64,000 nt of DNA from the NCBI RefSeq assembly GCF_047739745.1, contig NZ_JBLLVA010000004.1, forward strand, positions 239,852-303,851, given 5' to 3'. Positions within the stretch are counted from its first letter, which is position 1. Every line of letters begins with the position of its first letter. This document shows positions 24,360 to 33,498 of this stretch, piece after piece. The notes beneath the pieces are model-generated. The model saw only the letters and a program-made list of their open reading frames with translations, did no database searches and had not been told where the DNA came from. Made by a program: the position numbers and the translations under genes. The stretch is from Pseudaminobacter sp047739745. GTDB lineage: Bacteria > Pseudomonadota > Alphaproteobacteria > Rhizobiales > Rhizobiaceae.

Positions 24360-25664
24360 CTACTGCATCAGCACGATCTGGATGTCGGCGACATTGGTGC
24401 CGGTGGCGCCGGTGATCAGCAGGTCACCTGAAGACGCCAGCGCATGGTAAGCGTCGTTGTTTGCCAAATGCGCGATCGGATCGCAGCCTTGTTGCCGCAT
24501 CAAGGCAGGAGAGCCGGCGTCGACCACCGCACCGGCTGCATCGGTCGGGCCATCGCGCCCGTCGGTTCCACCGCTCAGAAACACCCAGGCACGGTCGATC
24601 GGCTTTTGCTCGTTCAGAAGCGCAAACCGCAGGGCAAGCTCCTGGTTGCGGCCGCCCTTGCCCGTCCCGGTCACCTTGACTGTCGGCTCGCCACCGGAAA
24701 CCACCACTATGGGACCCGTCTGACCGGCGGCGTCGGACGCGAGGTTGTGCAGCCTTTCGGCAACCGCTGAAACGTCGCCTTCCAGCCATTCGTCGACATG
24801 CATCACCGTTGGGCTGATGGCCCGCGCCTTGCCCATCATCTTCTGCAGGCTGAGCCGATTGCTGCCGATCACCAGGTTCTCGACATGATCGAAGGCGCTG
24901 GGATCCATTTCGTCGCGGTCCCTCTGCCGGTCGAGATGGGCGCGCATGGCTTGCGGCAAGCCTGCCAGCAGGTCATATCGCTGCAGCACGGCAGCGGCCT
25001 GTTGCGCTCCGACCAGCGGCCTCGCCGTCGGTCCGCTGGCGATCGTGGCGAGATCGTCGCCCGGCACGTCCGACAGGATGAGCGACACCATCCTGGACTG
25101 CGGCGCCAGTCGCGCCAGCCGCCCGCCCTTAAGCCGCGAGAACAGCCGCCGCACCGAGTTGATTTCGCCGATATCGGCGCCGCAGCGTATCAGTGCATCG
25201 TTGAGCGCGATCTTGTCGGACAGATCCAGCCCCTCGGCCGGCGCGCAGAGCAGGGCCGAGCCGCCGCCGCTGACGAGCACCAGAACCAGGTCGTCGGGCC
25301 GCGCGGACCTGACCGCATCCTCGATTTTTCGCGCGCCGGCAATGCTGCCTGCATCCGGTATCGGATGCCCGCCGCCGATCACCTCGACGCCGTCGATATC
25401 GACCACATTCTCGTGATTGGTCAGGACGCATGCGGCGGCAAGACGGTCCTTGACGAAGGGCAACGCGGCTCGAGCCATCGGGCATGCCGCCTTGCCGAAA
25501 GCAACCAGGATGACCCGACTGGCCGCAGCAATCGCTGCCTTGCGTTGTTCAAGAGCGTCCGCGACCGCCTGCCCGGGATCGGCCGCAGCGACACCTTCGC
25601 GAAACAGCGCGATTGCATCCGCCCGCAACTTGGTCAGCGAGGCGGCCGAGCGATCGGGCACCAT
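24360..25664 (-). CDS. gckA: Glycerate 2-kinase (MOFRL family)
   Basis: Enzyme of 434 residues that phosphorylates glycerate to 2-phosphoglycerate in the serine cycle. It has the DUF4147 N-terminal half (LVAFGKAACPMARAA, VIGGGHPIPDAGS, VLVSGGGSALLCAP) and the MOFRL C-terminal half (GGRNQELALRFAL, SGGTDGRDGPTDAAGA). Its ATG overlaps the hydroxypyruvate reductase stop in TAATG, so translation is coupled. It is the last gene of the sga-mcl-mtkA-mtkB-hpr-gck operon and converges on the LuxR-type gene with a 31-base gap. Confidence 0.93.
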   Translation of the reverse strand: MVPDRSAASLTKLRADAIALFREGVAAADPGQAVADALEQRKAAIAAASRVILVAFGKAACPMARAALPFVKDRLAAACVLTNHENVVDIDGVEVIGGGHPIPDAGSIAGARKIEDAVRSARPDDLVLVLVSGGGSALLCAPAEGLDLSDKIALNDALIRCGADIGEINSVRRLFSRLKGGRLARLAPQSRMVSLILSDVPGDDLATIASGPTARPLVGAQQAAAVLQRYDLLAGLPQAMRAHLDRQRDRDEMDPSAFDHVENLVIGSNRLSLQKMMGKARAISPTVMHVDEWLEGDVSAVAERLHNLASDAAGQTGPIVVVSGGEPTVKVTGTGKGGRNQELALRFALLNEQKPIDRAWVFLSGGTDGRDGPTDAAGAVVDAGSPALMRQQGCDPIAHLANNDAYHALASSGDLLITGATGTNVADIQIVLMQ

Positions 25665-26635
25665 TACACGACGCGGTCCGGTACGGTCCGTCCCTCGAAG
25701 AAGGCGGTCAGGTTGTCTACCGCCTTCATGCCCATCGCGACGCGGGTTTCCTCGGTCGCGCTTCCGAGATGCGGCAGCAGCACGACGTTCTCCAGACGCG
25801 TCAATGCCTCGGGTACCTTCGGCTCCTCGGCGAAAACATCAAGGCCGGCACCGGCGATAAGGCGATCTTTCAGCGCGGTGATCAGCGCCTGCTCGTCAAC
25901 TACGTCGCCGCGCGCCGTATTGATGAGGAATGCGCCGGGCTTCATCGCGGCAAGCCGCGAAGCGTTGATGAGATGACGGTTCTCCGCCCCGCCGGGGCAG
26001 TGCAGCGATACGAAATCCGCCTGCGCCAGAACGTCCTCGACCGTTGCGAGCTGGGTGGCGCCCATGGCACGCGTTTCTTCGTCATCGACGCGGGAGCGGT
26101 TGTGGAAGACGATCTTCATTCCGAAGCCGAAATGAGCGCGCTGCGCCATCGCCTTGCCGATGCGGCCCATGCCGACGATGCCGAGCGTCTTGCCCGAGAC
26201 CTTGGTGCCGATCATGTGGGTGGGGCACCAGCCCTTCCATTCACCGGCGCGCAATTGCCGCTCGCCCTCGCCGGTCCTGCGTGCCACCGAAAGCAACAGG
26301 CTCATGGCGATATCGGCCGTGCAGTCGGTCAGCACGCCAGGCGTGTTGGTTACCACGATGTCGCGCTCGCGCGCGGCATCGATGTCGATGTGGCTGAAGC
26401 CGACGCCGTAATTGGCGATCAGCCTGGTGCGGCTATCCGAATCGGGAAACACATCGCGCGGAAGCTTGTCGCTGACGGTTGGCAGGATGGCGTCGAAATC
26501 CCGAAACGCCGCCTTGATCTGGTCCTGGCCAAGCGGGACATCGTTCGTATTGAGCGTGGCGTCGAACCGTTCGACAAGAATCCGCTCCACGGCGGCCGGC
26601 CAACGCCGTGTCACGACTACGCGTGGTTTCATCAA
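25664..26635 (-). CDS. hprA: Hydroxypyruvate/glyoxylate reductase (D-2-hydroxyacid dehydrogenase)
   Basis: NAD(P)H enzyme of 323 residues that reduces hydroxypyruvate to D-glycerate. The Rossmann motif GIVGMGRIG lies near residue 152. The catalytic triad is visible as Arg in NTARGDVVDE, Glu in AGLDVFAEEP and His in LLPHLGSATEE. It resembles the glyoxylate reductase GyaR branch more than the formate-dehydrogenase-like branch. Two adjacent ATG codons (26635 and 26632) are possible starts behind GGGAAAG. Its position between mtkB and gck defines it as the serine-cycle copy. Confidence 0.9.
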   Translation of the reverse strand: MMKPRVVVTRRWPAAVERILVERFDATLNTNDVPLGQDQIKAAFRDFDAILPTVSDKLPRDVFPDSDSRTRLIANYGVGFSHIDIDAARERDIVVTNTPGVLTDCTADIAMSLLLSVARRTGEGERQLRAGEWKGWCPTHMIGTKVSGKTLGIVGMGRIGKAMAQRAHFGFGMKIVFHNRSRVDDEETRAMGATQLATVEDVLAQADFVSLHCPGGAENRHLINASRLAAMKPGAFLINTARGDVVDEQALITALKDRLIAGAGLDVFAEEPKVPEALTRLENVVLLPHLGSATEETRVAMGMKAVDNLTAFFEGRTVPDRVV

Positions 26636-26699
26636 CTTTCCCTATCGCTGGAATGGGTGGCCGGCTGACCCGCCGACCACCCGATCAGGTTTGCGACTA

Positions 26700-27599
26700 T
26701 TAGGCGGCCCGCTTGCGTTCGGCAAGCACACCGGCGACCACCGGACCAAAGGAGGCTGGCGTCGGCACGATGGTGACGCCTGCATCGCGTAGGATCTCAA
26801 CCTTTTCCTGCGCCGACTCGCCGAAGGCCGAGATAATGGCGCCGGCATGACCCATCCGCTTGCCCTTCGGCGCCGACAAACCGGCGATGTAGGCAATAAG
26901 CGGCTTCTTCATGTTCTCCTGCGCCCAGGCGGCGGCCTCGGCTTCCTGCGGTCCGCCGATCTCGCCGATCATCACGACCGCATCTGTCTCGTCGTCCTTC
27001 TCGAACAGTTCGAGGATGTCGCGGAAGGAAGAGCCATTGATCGGGTCGCCACCGATGCCGACGCTGGTCGACACGCCGATGCCGAGCGCCTTCATCTGCG
27101 AGGCGGCCTCGTAGCCGAGCGTTCCCGAGCGGCCGACGATGCCCACCCTTCCCGGCAGGTAGATGCTTCCGGGCATGATGCCCATGCTGGCTTGGCCGGG
27201 AGTGATGACGCCGGCGCAGTTGGGGCCGACAAGCCGCATGCGGTCTTCGAAGCGGTAGCGGCGCATATAGCGCTTGACCCGCATCATGTCCTGCGCCGGA
27301 ATGCCGTCGGTGATGCAGACGCACAGCTTGATCCCGGCATCCGCCGCCTCGACGATCGAGTCTGCCGCGAACGGCGGCGGGACGAAGACGATGGTGGCTT
27401 CGGCGCCGGTTTCACGCACCGCACCCTTGACGGTGTTGAAAACCGGGATGCCCAGATGGGTCGTGCCGCCCTTGCCTGGGGTGACGCCGCCAACCACATT
27501 GGTGCCGTAGCGCTTCATATCGTCGGCATGGAAGCTGCCGATCTTGCCGGTCAGACCCTGTACGATGACCCGGGTGTCACGGTTCAAGAGAATTGCCAT
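26700..27599 (-). CDS. mtkB: Malate-CoA ligase (malate thiokinase) alpha subunit
   Basis: Subunit of 299 residues of the ATP-dependent enzyme that turns malate into malyl-CoA. It belongs to the SucD fold: a CoA-binding Rossmann domain (VQGLTGKIGSFHADDMKRYG) and a ligase domain with the phosphorylated His in GHAGAIIS. Lying directly behind mtkA and malyl-CoA lyase, rather than with sucA or mdh, marks it as malate rather than succinate thiokinase. The spacing to mtkA is 12 bases. Confidence 0.92.
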   Translation of the reverse strand: MAILLNRDTRVIVQGLTGKIGSFHADDMKRYGTNVVGGVTPGKGGTTHLGIPVFNTVKGAVRETGAEATIVFVPPPFAADSIVEAADAGIKLCVCITDGIPAQDMMRVKRYMRRYRFEDRMRLVGPNCAGVITPGQASMGIMPGSIYLPGRVGIVGRSGTLGYEAASQMKALGIGVSTSVGIGGDPINGSSFRDILELFEKDDETDAVVMIGEIGGPQEAEAAAWAQENMKKPLIAYIAGLSAPKGKRMGHAGAIISAFGESAQEKVEILRDAGVTIVPTPASFGPVVAGVLAERKRAA

Positions 27600-27611
27600 T
27601 CCTGTTCTCCC

Positions 27612-28796
27612 TCAGCTTGCTTTTGCGCCAGAGGCGGAACGCAGCGCCTCGACGGCCTTGTCAGCCGCTTCCGCAAGGGTTTCGGCGACGATCACCGATT
27701 CACCCGATTCAGCCAGGATGCGCCGGCCTTCTTCCACCTTGGTGCCCGAAAGCCGGACCACCAGCGGCACCTCGACGCCGACTTCGCGAATTGCCTTCAC
27801 GACGCCCTCGGCCACCCAGTCGCAACGGTTGATGCCGGCGAAGATGTTGACGAGGATCGCCTTCACATTCTTGTCGGCGAGCACCGCCCGGAACGCCTTG
27901 GAAACACGCTCGGGCGAAGCGCCGCCACCGATGTCGAGGAAGTTCGCCGGCTCGCCGCCCGCGATCTTGATCATGTCCATCGTGGCCATCGCAAGACCGG
28001 CGCCATTGATGATACAGCCGATATCGCCGTCGAGGCCGACATAGGAAAGGCCGCGGTCGCTGGCGAATGTCTCGCGCGGATCTTCCTGCGACTTGTCGCG
28101 CAGCTCGGAAATTTCCGGGCGGCGGAACAGTGCATTCTCGTCGAACGACATCTTGGCATCGAGCGCGATCAGATTGCCGTCGCCGGTCACCACCAGCGGA
28201 TTGATCTCCAGCATGGTCGCGTCATAGTCGCGGAATACGCGGTAGCATCCCATCAACGTGTCGACCGCCTTGCCGATCAGCTTGTTTTCCAGACCAAGGC
28301 CGAAGGCGATCTCACGCGCCTGGAACTGCTGCATGCCGCCGCCCGGATCGACCGTGACGCGAATGATCGAATCCGGCTCCTTCTCGGCGATCTCCTCGAT
28401 CTCCATGCCACCCGATGCCGAAGCGACGATCATCACGCGCTCGGACTTACGATCGAGCACGATGCCCAGATAAAGTTCCTGGCGGATGTCGACGGTCTCT
28501 TCGATATAGAGGCGCGATACCAGCTTTCCTTTCGGCCCGGTCTGGTTCGTCACCAGCTTGCGGCCGAGCATGGCTTCGGCTGCGTCGGAGACTTCCTTGT
28601 CGGACTCGCAGACGCGGATACCGCCGGCCTTGCCGCGTGCGCCGGAATGAATCTGCGCCTTGACCACCCATTTGCCGCCGCCGATCTCGCTGGCGCGATA
28701 GGTGGCCTGCTCGGGGCTGTAGGCCAGTCCGCCGCGCGGAATCTGGACCGAATTGCGCGAGAGAAGTTCTTTCGCCTGATACTCGTGGATATCCAT
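27612..28796 (-). CDS. mtkA: Malate-CoA ligase (malate thiokinase) beta subunit
   Basis: ATP-grasp subunit of 394 residues, SucC-like. It begins MDIHEYQAKELL, has an ATP-grasp domain (about 1-230) with VVKAQIHSGARGKAGG and LEINPLVV, and the ligase domain near the C-terminus with the phosphate loop GGGASPERV. GGAGG stands seven bases before the ATG. The lyase gene mcl precedes it by 14 bases. Substrate assignment rests on the operon context. Confidence 0.93.
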   Translation of the reverse strand: MDIHEYQAKELLSRNSVQIPRGGLAYSPEQATYRASEIGGGKWVVKAQIHSGARGKAGGIRVCESDKEVSDAAEAMLGRKLVTNQTGPKGKLVSRLYIEETVDIRQELYLGIVLDRKSERVMIVASASGGMEIEEIAEKEPDSIIRVTVDPGGGMQQFQAREIAFGLGLENKLIGKAVDTLMGCYRVFRDYDATMLEINPLVVTGDGNLIALDAKMSFDENALFRRPEISELRDKSQEDPRETFASDRGLSYVGLDGDIGCIINGAGLAMATMDMIKIAGGEPANFLDIGGGASPERVSKAFRAVLADKNVKAILVNIFAGINRCDWVAEGVVKAIREVGVEVPLVVRLSGTKVEEGRRILAESGESVIVAETLAEAADKAVEALRSASGAKAS

Positions 28797-28810
28797 TTAG
28801 AACCTCCGCT

Positions 28811-29767
28811 TCAGTTCGCTACGGCGGCGCGTGACCGCTCGATTGCATCGTGCATCACCAGCACATTACGGGCCATGCGCTCGGATGCGGCGTCGATCAT
28901 CTTGCCGTCGAGGGCAGCCGCTCCCTTGCCCTGTTCCTCGGCTTCCTTCAGCACCTCGATGATCCTGCGCGCTCGGGTGACCTCCTTTTCGGGCGGGGAA
29001 AACACGGCATTGGCGAGATCGATCTGCGAGGGATGGATCGCCCACTTGCCCTCGATGCCGAGTGCGGCGGCGCGCTTGGCCGCGGCAGTGTAGCCATCGG
29101 GATCGGAAAAGTCACCGAACGGGCCGTCCACGGCCCTGAGGCCATAGGCGCGGCAGGCAACCGTCATGCGCGACAGCGCCGCATGCCATTGATCGCCCGG
29201 ATAATCGGGGTTGAGGCCGCCGATATTGACGGTGCGCGCCTTGCAGCTCGCCGCGTAGTCGGCGACGCCGAAGTGAAGCGCCTCCAGCCTGCCGCCATAG
29301 GCGGCGATGGCCTCGACATTTGCCATGCCGAGCGCGGTCTCGATCAGCGCCTCGAGGCCGACGCGGGTCTGGTAGCCCTTGGCCATCTCGATCTGGTTGA
29401 CCATGGCCTCGACCATGTAGAGGTCGGCCGGCACGCCGACCTTGGGCACCAGTATGGTGTCGAGGCGATCGCCTGCCTGCTCCATGATGTCGACGACGTC
29501 GCGATACATGTAGTGCGTATCGAGGCCGTTGATGCGAACGGAAATGGTCTTGCCCTTGGCGCGCCAGTCGATGTCGTTCAGGGCTTCGACGATGTTCTTC
29601 CTCGCCTTGTCCTTGTCAGGCGGGGCGACCGCATCCTCGATATCGAGGAAGATGTAGTCGGCGGCGCTGTCCGCGGCCTTCCGGATCATGTCCGGGTTCG
29701 ACCCCGGCACGGCGAGCTCGCTGCGCTGGAGGCGCAGCTTGCGAAGATGGTGAATGGTGTGGCTCAT
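28811..29767 (-). CDS. mclA: Malyl-CoA lyase
   Basis: HpcH/HpaI-family (CitE-like) TIM-barrel enzyme of 318 residues that splits malyl-CoA into glyoxylate and acetyl-CoA, the key cleavage step of the serine cycle. The Mg-binding and CoA-site segments FLDIEDAVAPPDK, SVRINGLDT, GLEALIETALG and HFGVADYAAS are complete, and the length is close to that of the Methylorubrum enzyme. It lies 30 bases behind the aminotransferase gene. A related beta-methylmalyl-CoA or citramalyl activity cannot be ruled out by sequence. Confidence 0.93.
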   Translation of the reverse strand: MSHTIHHLRKLRLQRSELAVPGSNPDMIRKAADSAADYIFLDIEDAVAPPDKDKARKNIVEALNDIDWRAKGKTISVRINGLDTHYMYRDVVDIMEQAGDRLDTILVPKVGVPADLYMVEAMVNQIEMAKGYQTRVGLEALIETALGMANVEAIAAYGGRLEALHFGVADYAASCKARTVNIGGLNPDYPGDQWHAALSRMTVACRAYGLRAVDGPFGDFSDPDGYTAAAKRAAALGIEGKWAIHPSQIDLANAVFSPPEKEVTRARRIIEVLKEAEEQGKGAAALDGKMIDAASERMARNVLVMHDAIERSRAAVAN

Positions 29768-29797
29768 CGGATATCCTCCCTCCGTGACCGGATGCGG

Positions 29798-31003
29798 TCA
29801 GGCGGCTTTGGCGATTGCCGCTTGGTCGGCGGCGAGACGGTAATGTTCGAGCGCCGCACCGACGCCGGAGCCCGGAGCAACCTTGACGCCACAGTCGCGC
29901 AGCGCCATTTCGGTGGCCGAAAGCGCGCCGCACATCATCACCTCATTGACCCAGCCGAGATGGCCGATGCGGAAGACGCGACCCGCGACCTTGCTGAGGC
30001 CGACGCCCAAAGAGGTCTGGTACTGCTCATAGGCGCGCTTGACGATGAGGTTGCTGTCGATGCCTTCGGGAGCGAGCACCGCGCTGACCGTGTCGGAATG
30101 CCACTTCGGCTCCTTGGCGCAGAGGTCGAGACCCCAGGCAGCCACCGCCTTGCGCACGCCTTCGGCCAGACGGTTGTGGCGCTCGAAAATATTGTCGAGA
30201 CCTTCCTCGGCGATCAGGTCGAGCGCCGCGCGCAGGCCGCGCAGCAGCTGGACGGCCGGCGTGTAGGGGAAGTAGCCGGTGTCGTTGGCGCGGATCATGT
30301 CCTCGAAGGAGAAATAGCAGCGATAGAACCTGGCGTTCTTGGTCGCATCCTTGGCAACATCGAGCGCACGCTGGCTGACCGAGAGGAAGCCGAGCCCCGG
30401 CGGCAGCATGAAGCCCTTCTGCGAGCCGCTGACGGCGCAGTCGACGCGCCACTCTTCCTGGCGGAAGTCGATCGAGCCGACCGAGGAAACGCCATCGACA
30501 AAGAGCAGTGCCGGGTGCTTGGCCGCATCGAGGGCGGCACGCACGCCAGCAACGTCGCTGGTGACACCGGTAGCCGTTTCATTGTGGGTGACGAAAACCG
30601 CCTTGATGCGGTGCTCCTTGTCGGCCGCAAGCTTCTCGGCATAGATTTCGACCGGCACGCCCGTGCCCCATTCGACATCCACGACATCGACATCGAGGCC
30701 GAAGCGCTCGGCCATGTCGACCCACAGATGCGAGAACTGGCCGAAGCGCGACATCAGAACGCGATCGCCGGGGTTGAGCGTGTTGATGATCGCCGATTCC
30801 CAGGCGCCGGTGCCCGAGGACGGGAAAATGAAAGCGCGGCCGGTCTCGTTGCGGAACACCTTCTGCAGGTCCGCGAAAAGGGCGCGGGTGAACGTCGGGT
30901 AGTCAGGCGCGCGCATGTCCTCCATCGGCATGTTCATCGCCTGACGAACCGTTTCCGGAACGTTGGTCGGACCTGGAACGAAGAGTTGGGTGAAGCCGGC
31001 CAT
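29798..31003 (-). CDS. sgaA: Serine-glyoxylate aminotransferase
   Basis: PLP enzyme of 401 residues (class V) that transfers the amino group of serine to glyoxylate, giving hydroxypyruvate and glycine. The cofactor Lys is in SGSQKGFMLPPG; the start MAGFTQLFVPGPTNVP is conserved in the family. I start it at 31003, with GGAGG upstream; the frame runs open to 31141 but that extension has no ribosome site. It heads the leftward serine-cycle operon, so the promoter should lie in 31004-31183, where I saw no clear operator. Confidence 0.94.
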   Translation of the reverse strand: MAGFTQLFVPGPTNVPETVRQAMNMPMEDMRAPDYPTFTRALFADLQKVFRNETGRAFIFPSSGTGAWESAIINTLNPGDRVLMSRFGQFSHLWVDMAERFGLDVDVVDVEWGTGVPVEIYAEKLAADKEHRIKAVFVTHNETATGVTSDVAGVRAALDAAKHPALLFVDGVSSVGSIDFRQEEWRVDCAVSGSQKGFMLPPGLGFLSVSQRALDVAKDATKNARFYRCYFSFEDMIRANDTGYFPYTPAVQLLRGLRAALDLIAEEGLDNIFERHNRLAEGVRKAVAAWGLDLCAKEPKWHSDTVSAVLAPEGIDSNLIVKRAYEQYQTSLGVGLSKVAGRVFRIGHLGWVNEVMMCGALSATEMALRDCGVKVAPGSGVGAALEHYRLAADQAAIAKAA

Positions 31004-31183
31004 GAAATTTTCCTCCGAGGTCAGATGGCAGGCTCCCCCATGGAACCTAACCTGTTGCAGCTTGTGAAGGATGATCCGTTCTTCGCCTGCCCCGAACAAC
31101 ACCCTCGAAGATAGATTCCGGGCCTGCCAGGCATTGGACAAAAACCGCCCGCCAAGTGAGATGGAGACACTTTCGGATAGGTT

Positions 31184-32206
31184 TTAACCTACCTGCTCAG
31201 CCGTCGGCTGCAGCGCACCATTACCGTGGGCTTGCCGGCGGCTCTTGAAGGCGGCAGCCAACGGCCGCTCCAGCATCTCGTAGCAGACGATGCCCACGGC
31301 AATGCCCGAAAGAACGGCAATCATCAATGCCGCGGAGGACGGGAGTGCCAAGAGCGGCGCGAATTTGGCAACGACCGAAATCGCCATCGTGTGAAACAGA
31401 TAGATGGAGTAGGAGCTGTCGCCCAGATAGGCGACTACCCGAACGTGGCCGAGCGCGCCGCCGCGTTCGAGCGCCAGAACGCCGATCAGCAACGCCGCCG
31501 CGAGCGGGCCGAAAACGAACGGATGGAAACCGAGATAGGTGATGCCGACGAAGGCGAAGCCGGCAACGGCGACCACGATCAGGACGAGGCCGGCAAAGGG
31601 CGAGGGAACCCTGTCCTCCAGCCACAGCTTGCCGATGATGGCGCCCAGCAGAAATTCCAGAATGATCGGATTGGTGTAGGTCAGGAAAAGCGGATTGCGC
31701 GCATCCAGGAGGTAGCCCATCGCCGTCAGAACGATGAAAATGACGCCCAGAACGGGCAAGCGCATCCTTGAGGGCAGCAGCAGGCAGCCGGCGAAGACCG
31801 CATAGAAGAACATCTCATAGGTCAGGGTCCATCCCTGTACGAGGACGGGCCAGATTTCACCGTCGCTGGGCGAGCGGTGCGGAATGAAGAACAGTGAGCC
31901 GAACACATGGCCGAAAGTCACCCTCAGGTTCGGAAAGAGGCCGGCAAGCGCACCAACGACCATAATTGAAGTGGCGATCCAGTAGAGCGGCGCGATGCGC
32001 TCCAGCCGTTCGCGCAGAAAGCGCAGCGGCGCGACAGGCCTGCCCTGCGAGATCACCCACATGATGAAGCCGCTGACGACGAAGAACACATCGACGCCGG
32101 CAGCGCCTATGGCGAAATGCCCGCCGGTGCGCTCGGCGGCATGGAAAACGACCACCGCCAAGGCGGCGAAGGCGCGCAGATACTGGATGCCGTATAGTCT
32201 GCTCAT
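31184..32206 (-). CDS. exoZ: Exopolysaccharide acyltransferase (ExoZ-like)
   Basis: Membrane acyltransferase of 340 residues (acyltransferase 3 family) with about ten hydrophobic helices. It starts MSRLYGIQYLRAFAALAVVVFHA, holding the essential His of the family, followed by GVDVFFVVSGFIMW. In Sinorhizobium, ExoZ acetylates succinoglycan. The position behind exoQ, with the start codon sharing one base with the exoQ stop, matches the exoYFQZ order. The acyl group is inferred from synteny. Confidence 0.85.
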   Translation of the reverse strand: MSRLYGIQYLRAFAALAVVVFHAAERTGGHFAIGAAGVDVFFVVSGFIMWVISQGRPVAPLRFLRERLERIAPLYWIATSIMVVGALAGLFPNLRVTFGHVFGSLFFIPHRSPSDGEIWPVLVQGWTLTYEMFFYAVFAGCLLLPSRMRLPVLGVIFIVLTAMGYLLDARNPLFLTYTNPIILEFLLGAIIGKLWLEDRVPSPFAGLVLIVVAVAGFAFVGITYLGFHPFVFGPLAAALLIGVLALERGGALGHVRVVAYLGDSSYSIYLFHTMAISVVAKFAPLLALPSSAALMIAVLSGIAVGIVCYEMLERPLAAAFKSRRQAHGNGALQPTAEQVG

Positions 32207-33462
32207 CAGGCGTGGTTGGCCTGGTAGTGCTGCCGTGAGACAAGGCGGCGCGTCGACTGCGACGTCGCAAGGAGCCCGGCCGCATAGTAGAGCATGAACG
32301 ATCCGATCGCGTAGGGGTGGATCACGTCGACCTCGAAGAAGGAGCGCAACAGAAGCATCGCAGCGATGCCGAACATGATGTGCGAGGCGCGATCGTCGCG
32401 ATCGTCGAGGATGCGCATCAGATGGCCGACGGGAACGCGGACGACGATAAGCGTAAGCAATGCAAGGCCGACGAAGCCTAGTTCAACCAGCACCTCGATA
32501 TAGGTGTTGTGGAAATGGAAGCCGCTGCGCGAGCCGATATAGAACTCTTCCCAGAGCCGCTCGGCCTCCGAAAAACCCTGTACCCAATAGGCCTGGTAGC
32601 CGACGCCGAAAATCGGCGATTGTCGGGCCGCCTCCAGACCTTCAGCCCAAAGATAAGTGCGCCCGGTCAAGGTTGCATCCTTGCCGAAGGCACCGAGCAG
32701 AAGATCGACGCCCCCGAAATTGAGTCCTACAAAGGCAAGGCCGAGCCCAAGAAGCAGGCCGGCCAGCAGCAGTGCCTTCCTCGTTCGCGGCGCAAACAGG
32801 AAAATGACGCTGAGCCCGATCATCAGCCCCAGCGTACCGGCCGTCGCGATGATCGAGGTTGCCGACTGCGAGGCGATCAGCGCATAGCCCGAGAGCCCGA
32901 TGCAGGCGAGGCCGAGAAGGCGCCAAACTCCGCGCTCGCGCAGGATGAACAGGCAAGCGAAGGCGAAATAGATGCCGAGCGAACTGAAAAAGCCGAGCAG
33001 GTTCTTCGAGGCGAAGGCGCCGACGAAGCTGTATCCGCCATCGATCGGATCATAATGATACCCACCGAAGGCCAGCGAATAGAGGACGACGAGGCAGATG
33101 CCGGCGAGCATGCCGAGCGTCATCGTCCTGACATTCATGGTGCGTGCCGCAATCAGCGCGCAGACGATATGGGACATGTACTGCACGCCGGCGCGTGCCG
33201 TGACACCAGGTGCCGCCGACCAGAACACCGACAGGACGGCGAGCAGCCCAAAGGCGATGATCCAGTAGAATTTGGCGTAGTTGCCCAGTGAATGGCGATA
33301 GTCGACCAGGACCAGCGGCAGCCACAACGCGTAGTAGGCAAGCACCGCCACCTGACCGAAGCGCGTCGAATAGGCGAAGACAAAGACCGAGATGGCGACG
33401 GCCACGAAGCCATATCGAAAATTGTGATCCGGGCTGACAAAGCCTGCCTTGGCGATCTTCAT
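32206..33462 (-). CDS. exoQ: Exopolysaccharide polymerase (ExoQ/Wzy-like)
   Basis: Inner-membrane protein of 418 residues with about eleven hydrophobic segments and the O-antigen-ligase/Wzy signature region, including a large periplasmic loop with LTGRTYLWAEGLEAARQSPIFGVG and FHFHNTYIEVLVELG. It polymerises the lipid-linked octasaccharide in the S. meliloti pathway. It lies 36 bases behind exoF and overlaps exoZ. Confidence 0.88.
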   Translation of the reverse strand: MKIAKAGFVSPDHNFRYGFVAVAISVFVFAYSTRFGQVAVLAYYALWLPLVLVDYRHSLGNYAKFYWIIAFGLLAVLSVFWSAAPGVTARAGVQYMSHIVCALIAARTMNVRTMTLGMLAGICLVVLYSLAFGGYHYDPIDGGYSFVGAFASKNLLGFFSSLGIYFAFACLFILRERGVWRLLGLACIGLSGYALIASQSATSIIATAGTLGLMIGLSVIFLFAPRTRKALLLAGLLLGLGLAFVGLNFGGVDLLLGAFGKDATLTGRTYLWAEGLEAARQSPIFGVGYQAYWVQGFSEAERLWEEFYIGSRSGFHFHNTYIEVLVELGFVGLALLTLIVVRVPVGHLMRILDDRDDRASHIMFGIAAMLLLRSFFEVDVIHPYAIGSFMLYYAAGLLATSQSTRRLVSRQHYQANHA

Positions 33463-33498
33463 TCGGCCCTGATCCTAGGTCGCAGTGACGCGAATGCG

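Noticed and set aside
26847..31114. Two very long + strand open frames (about 750 codons each) opposite the serine-cycle operon
   Set aside because: They lie exactly opposite mtkB, mtkA, mcl and sga, have no family motifs and a composition biased to Asp, His, Arg and Gln typical of antisense frames in GC-rich DNA.
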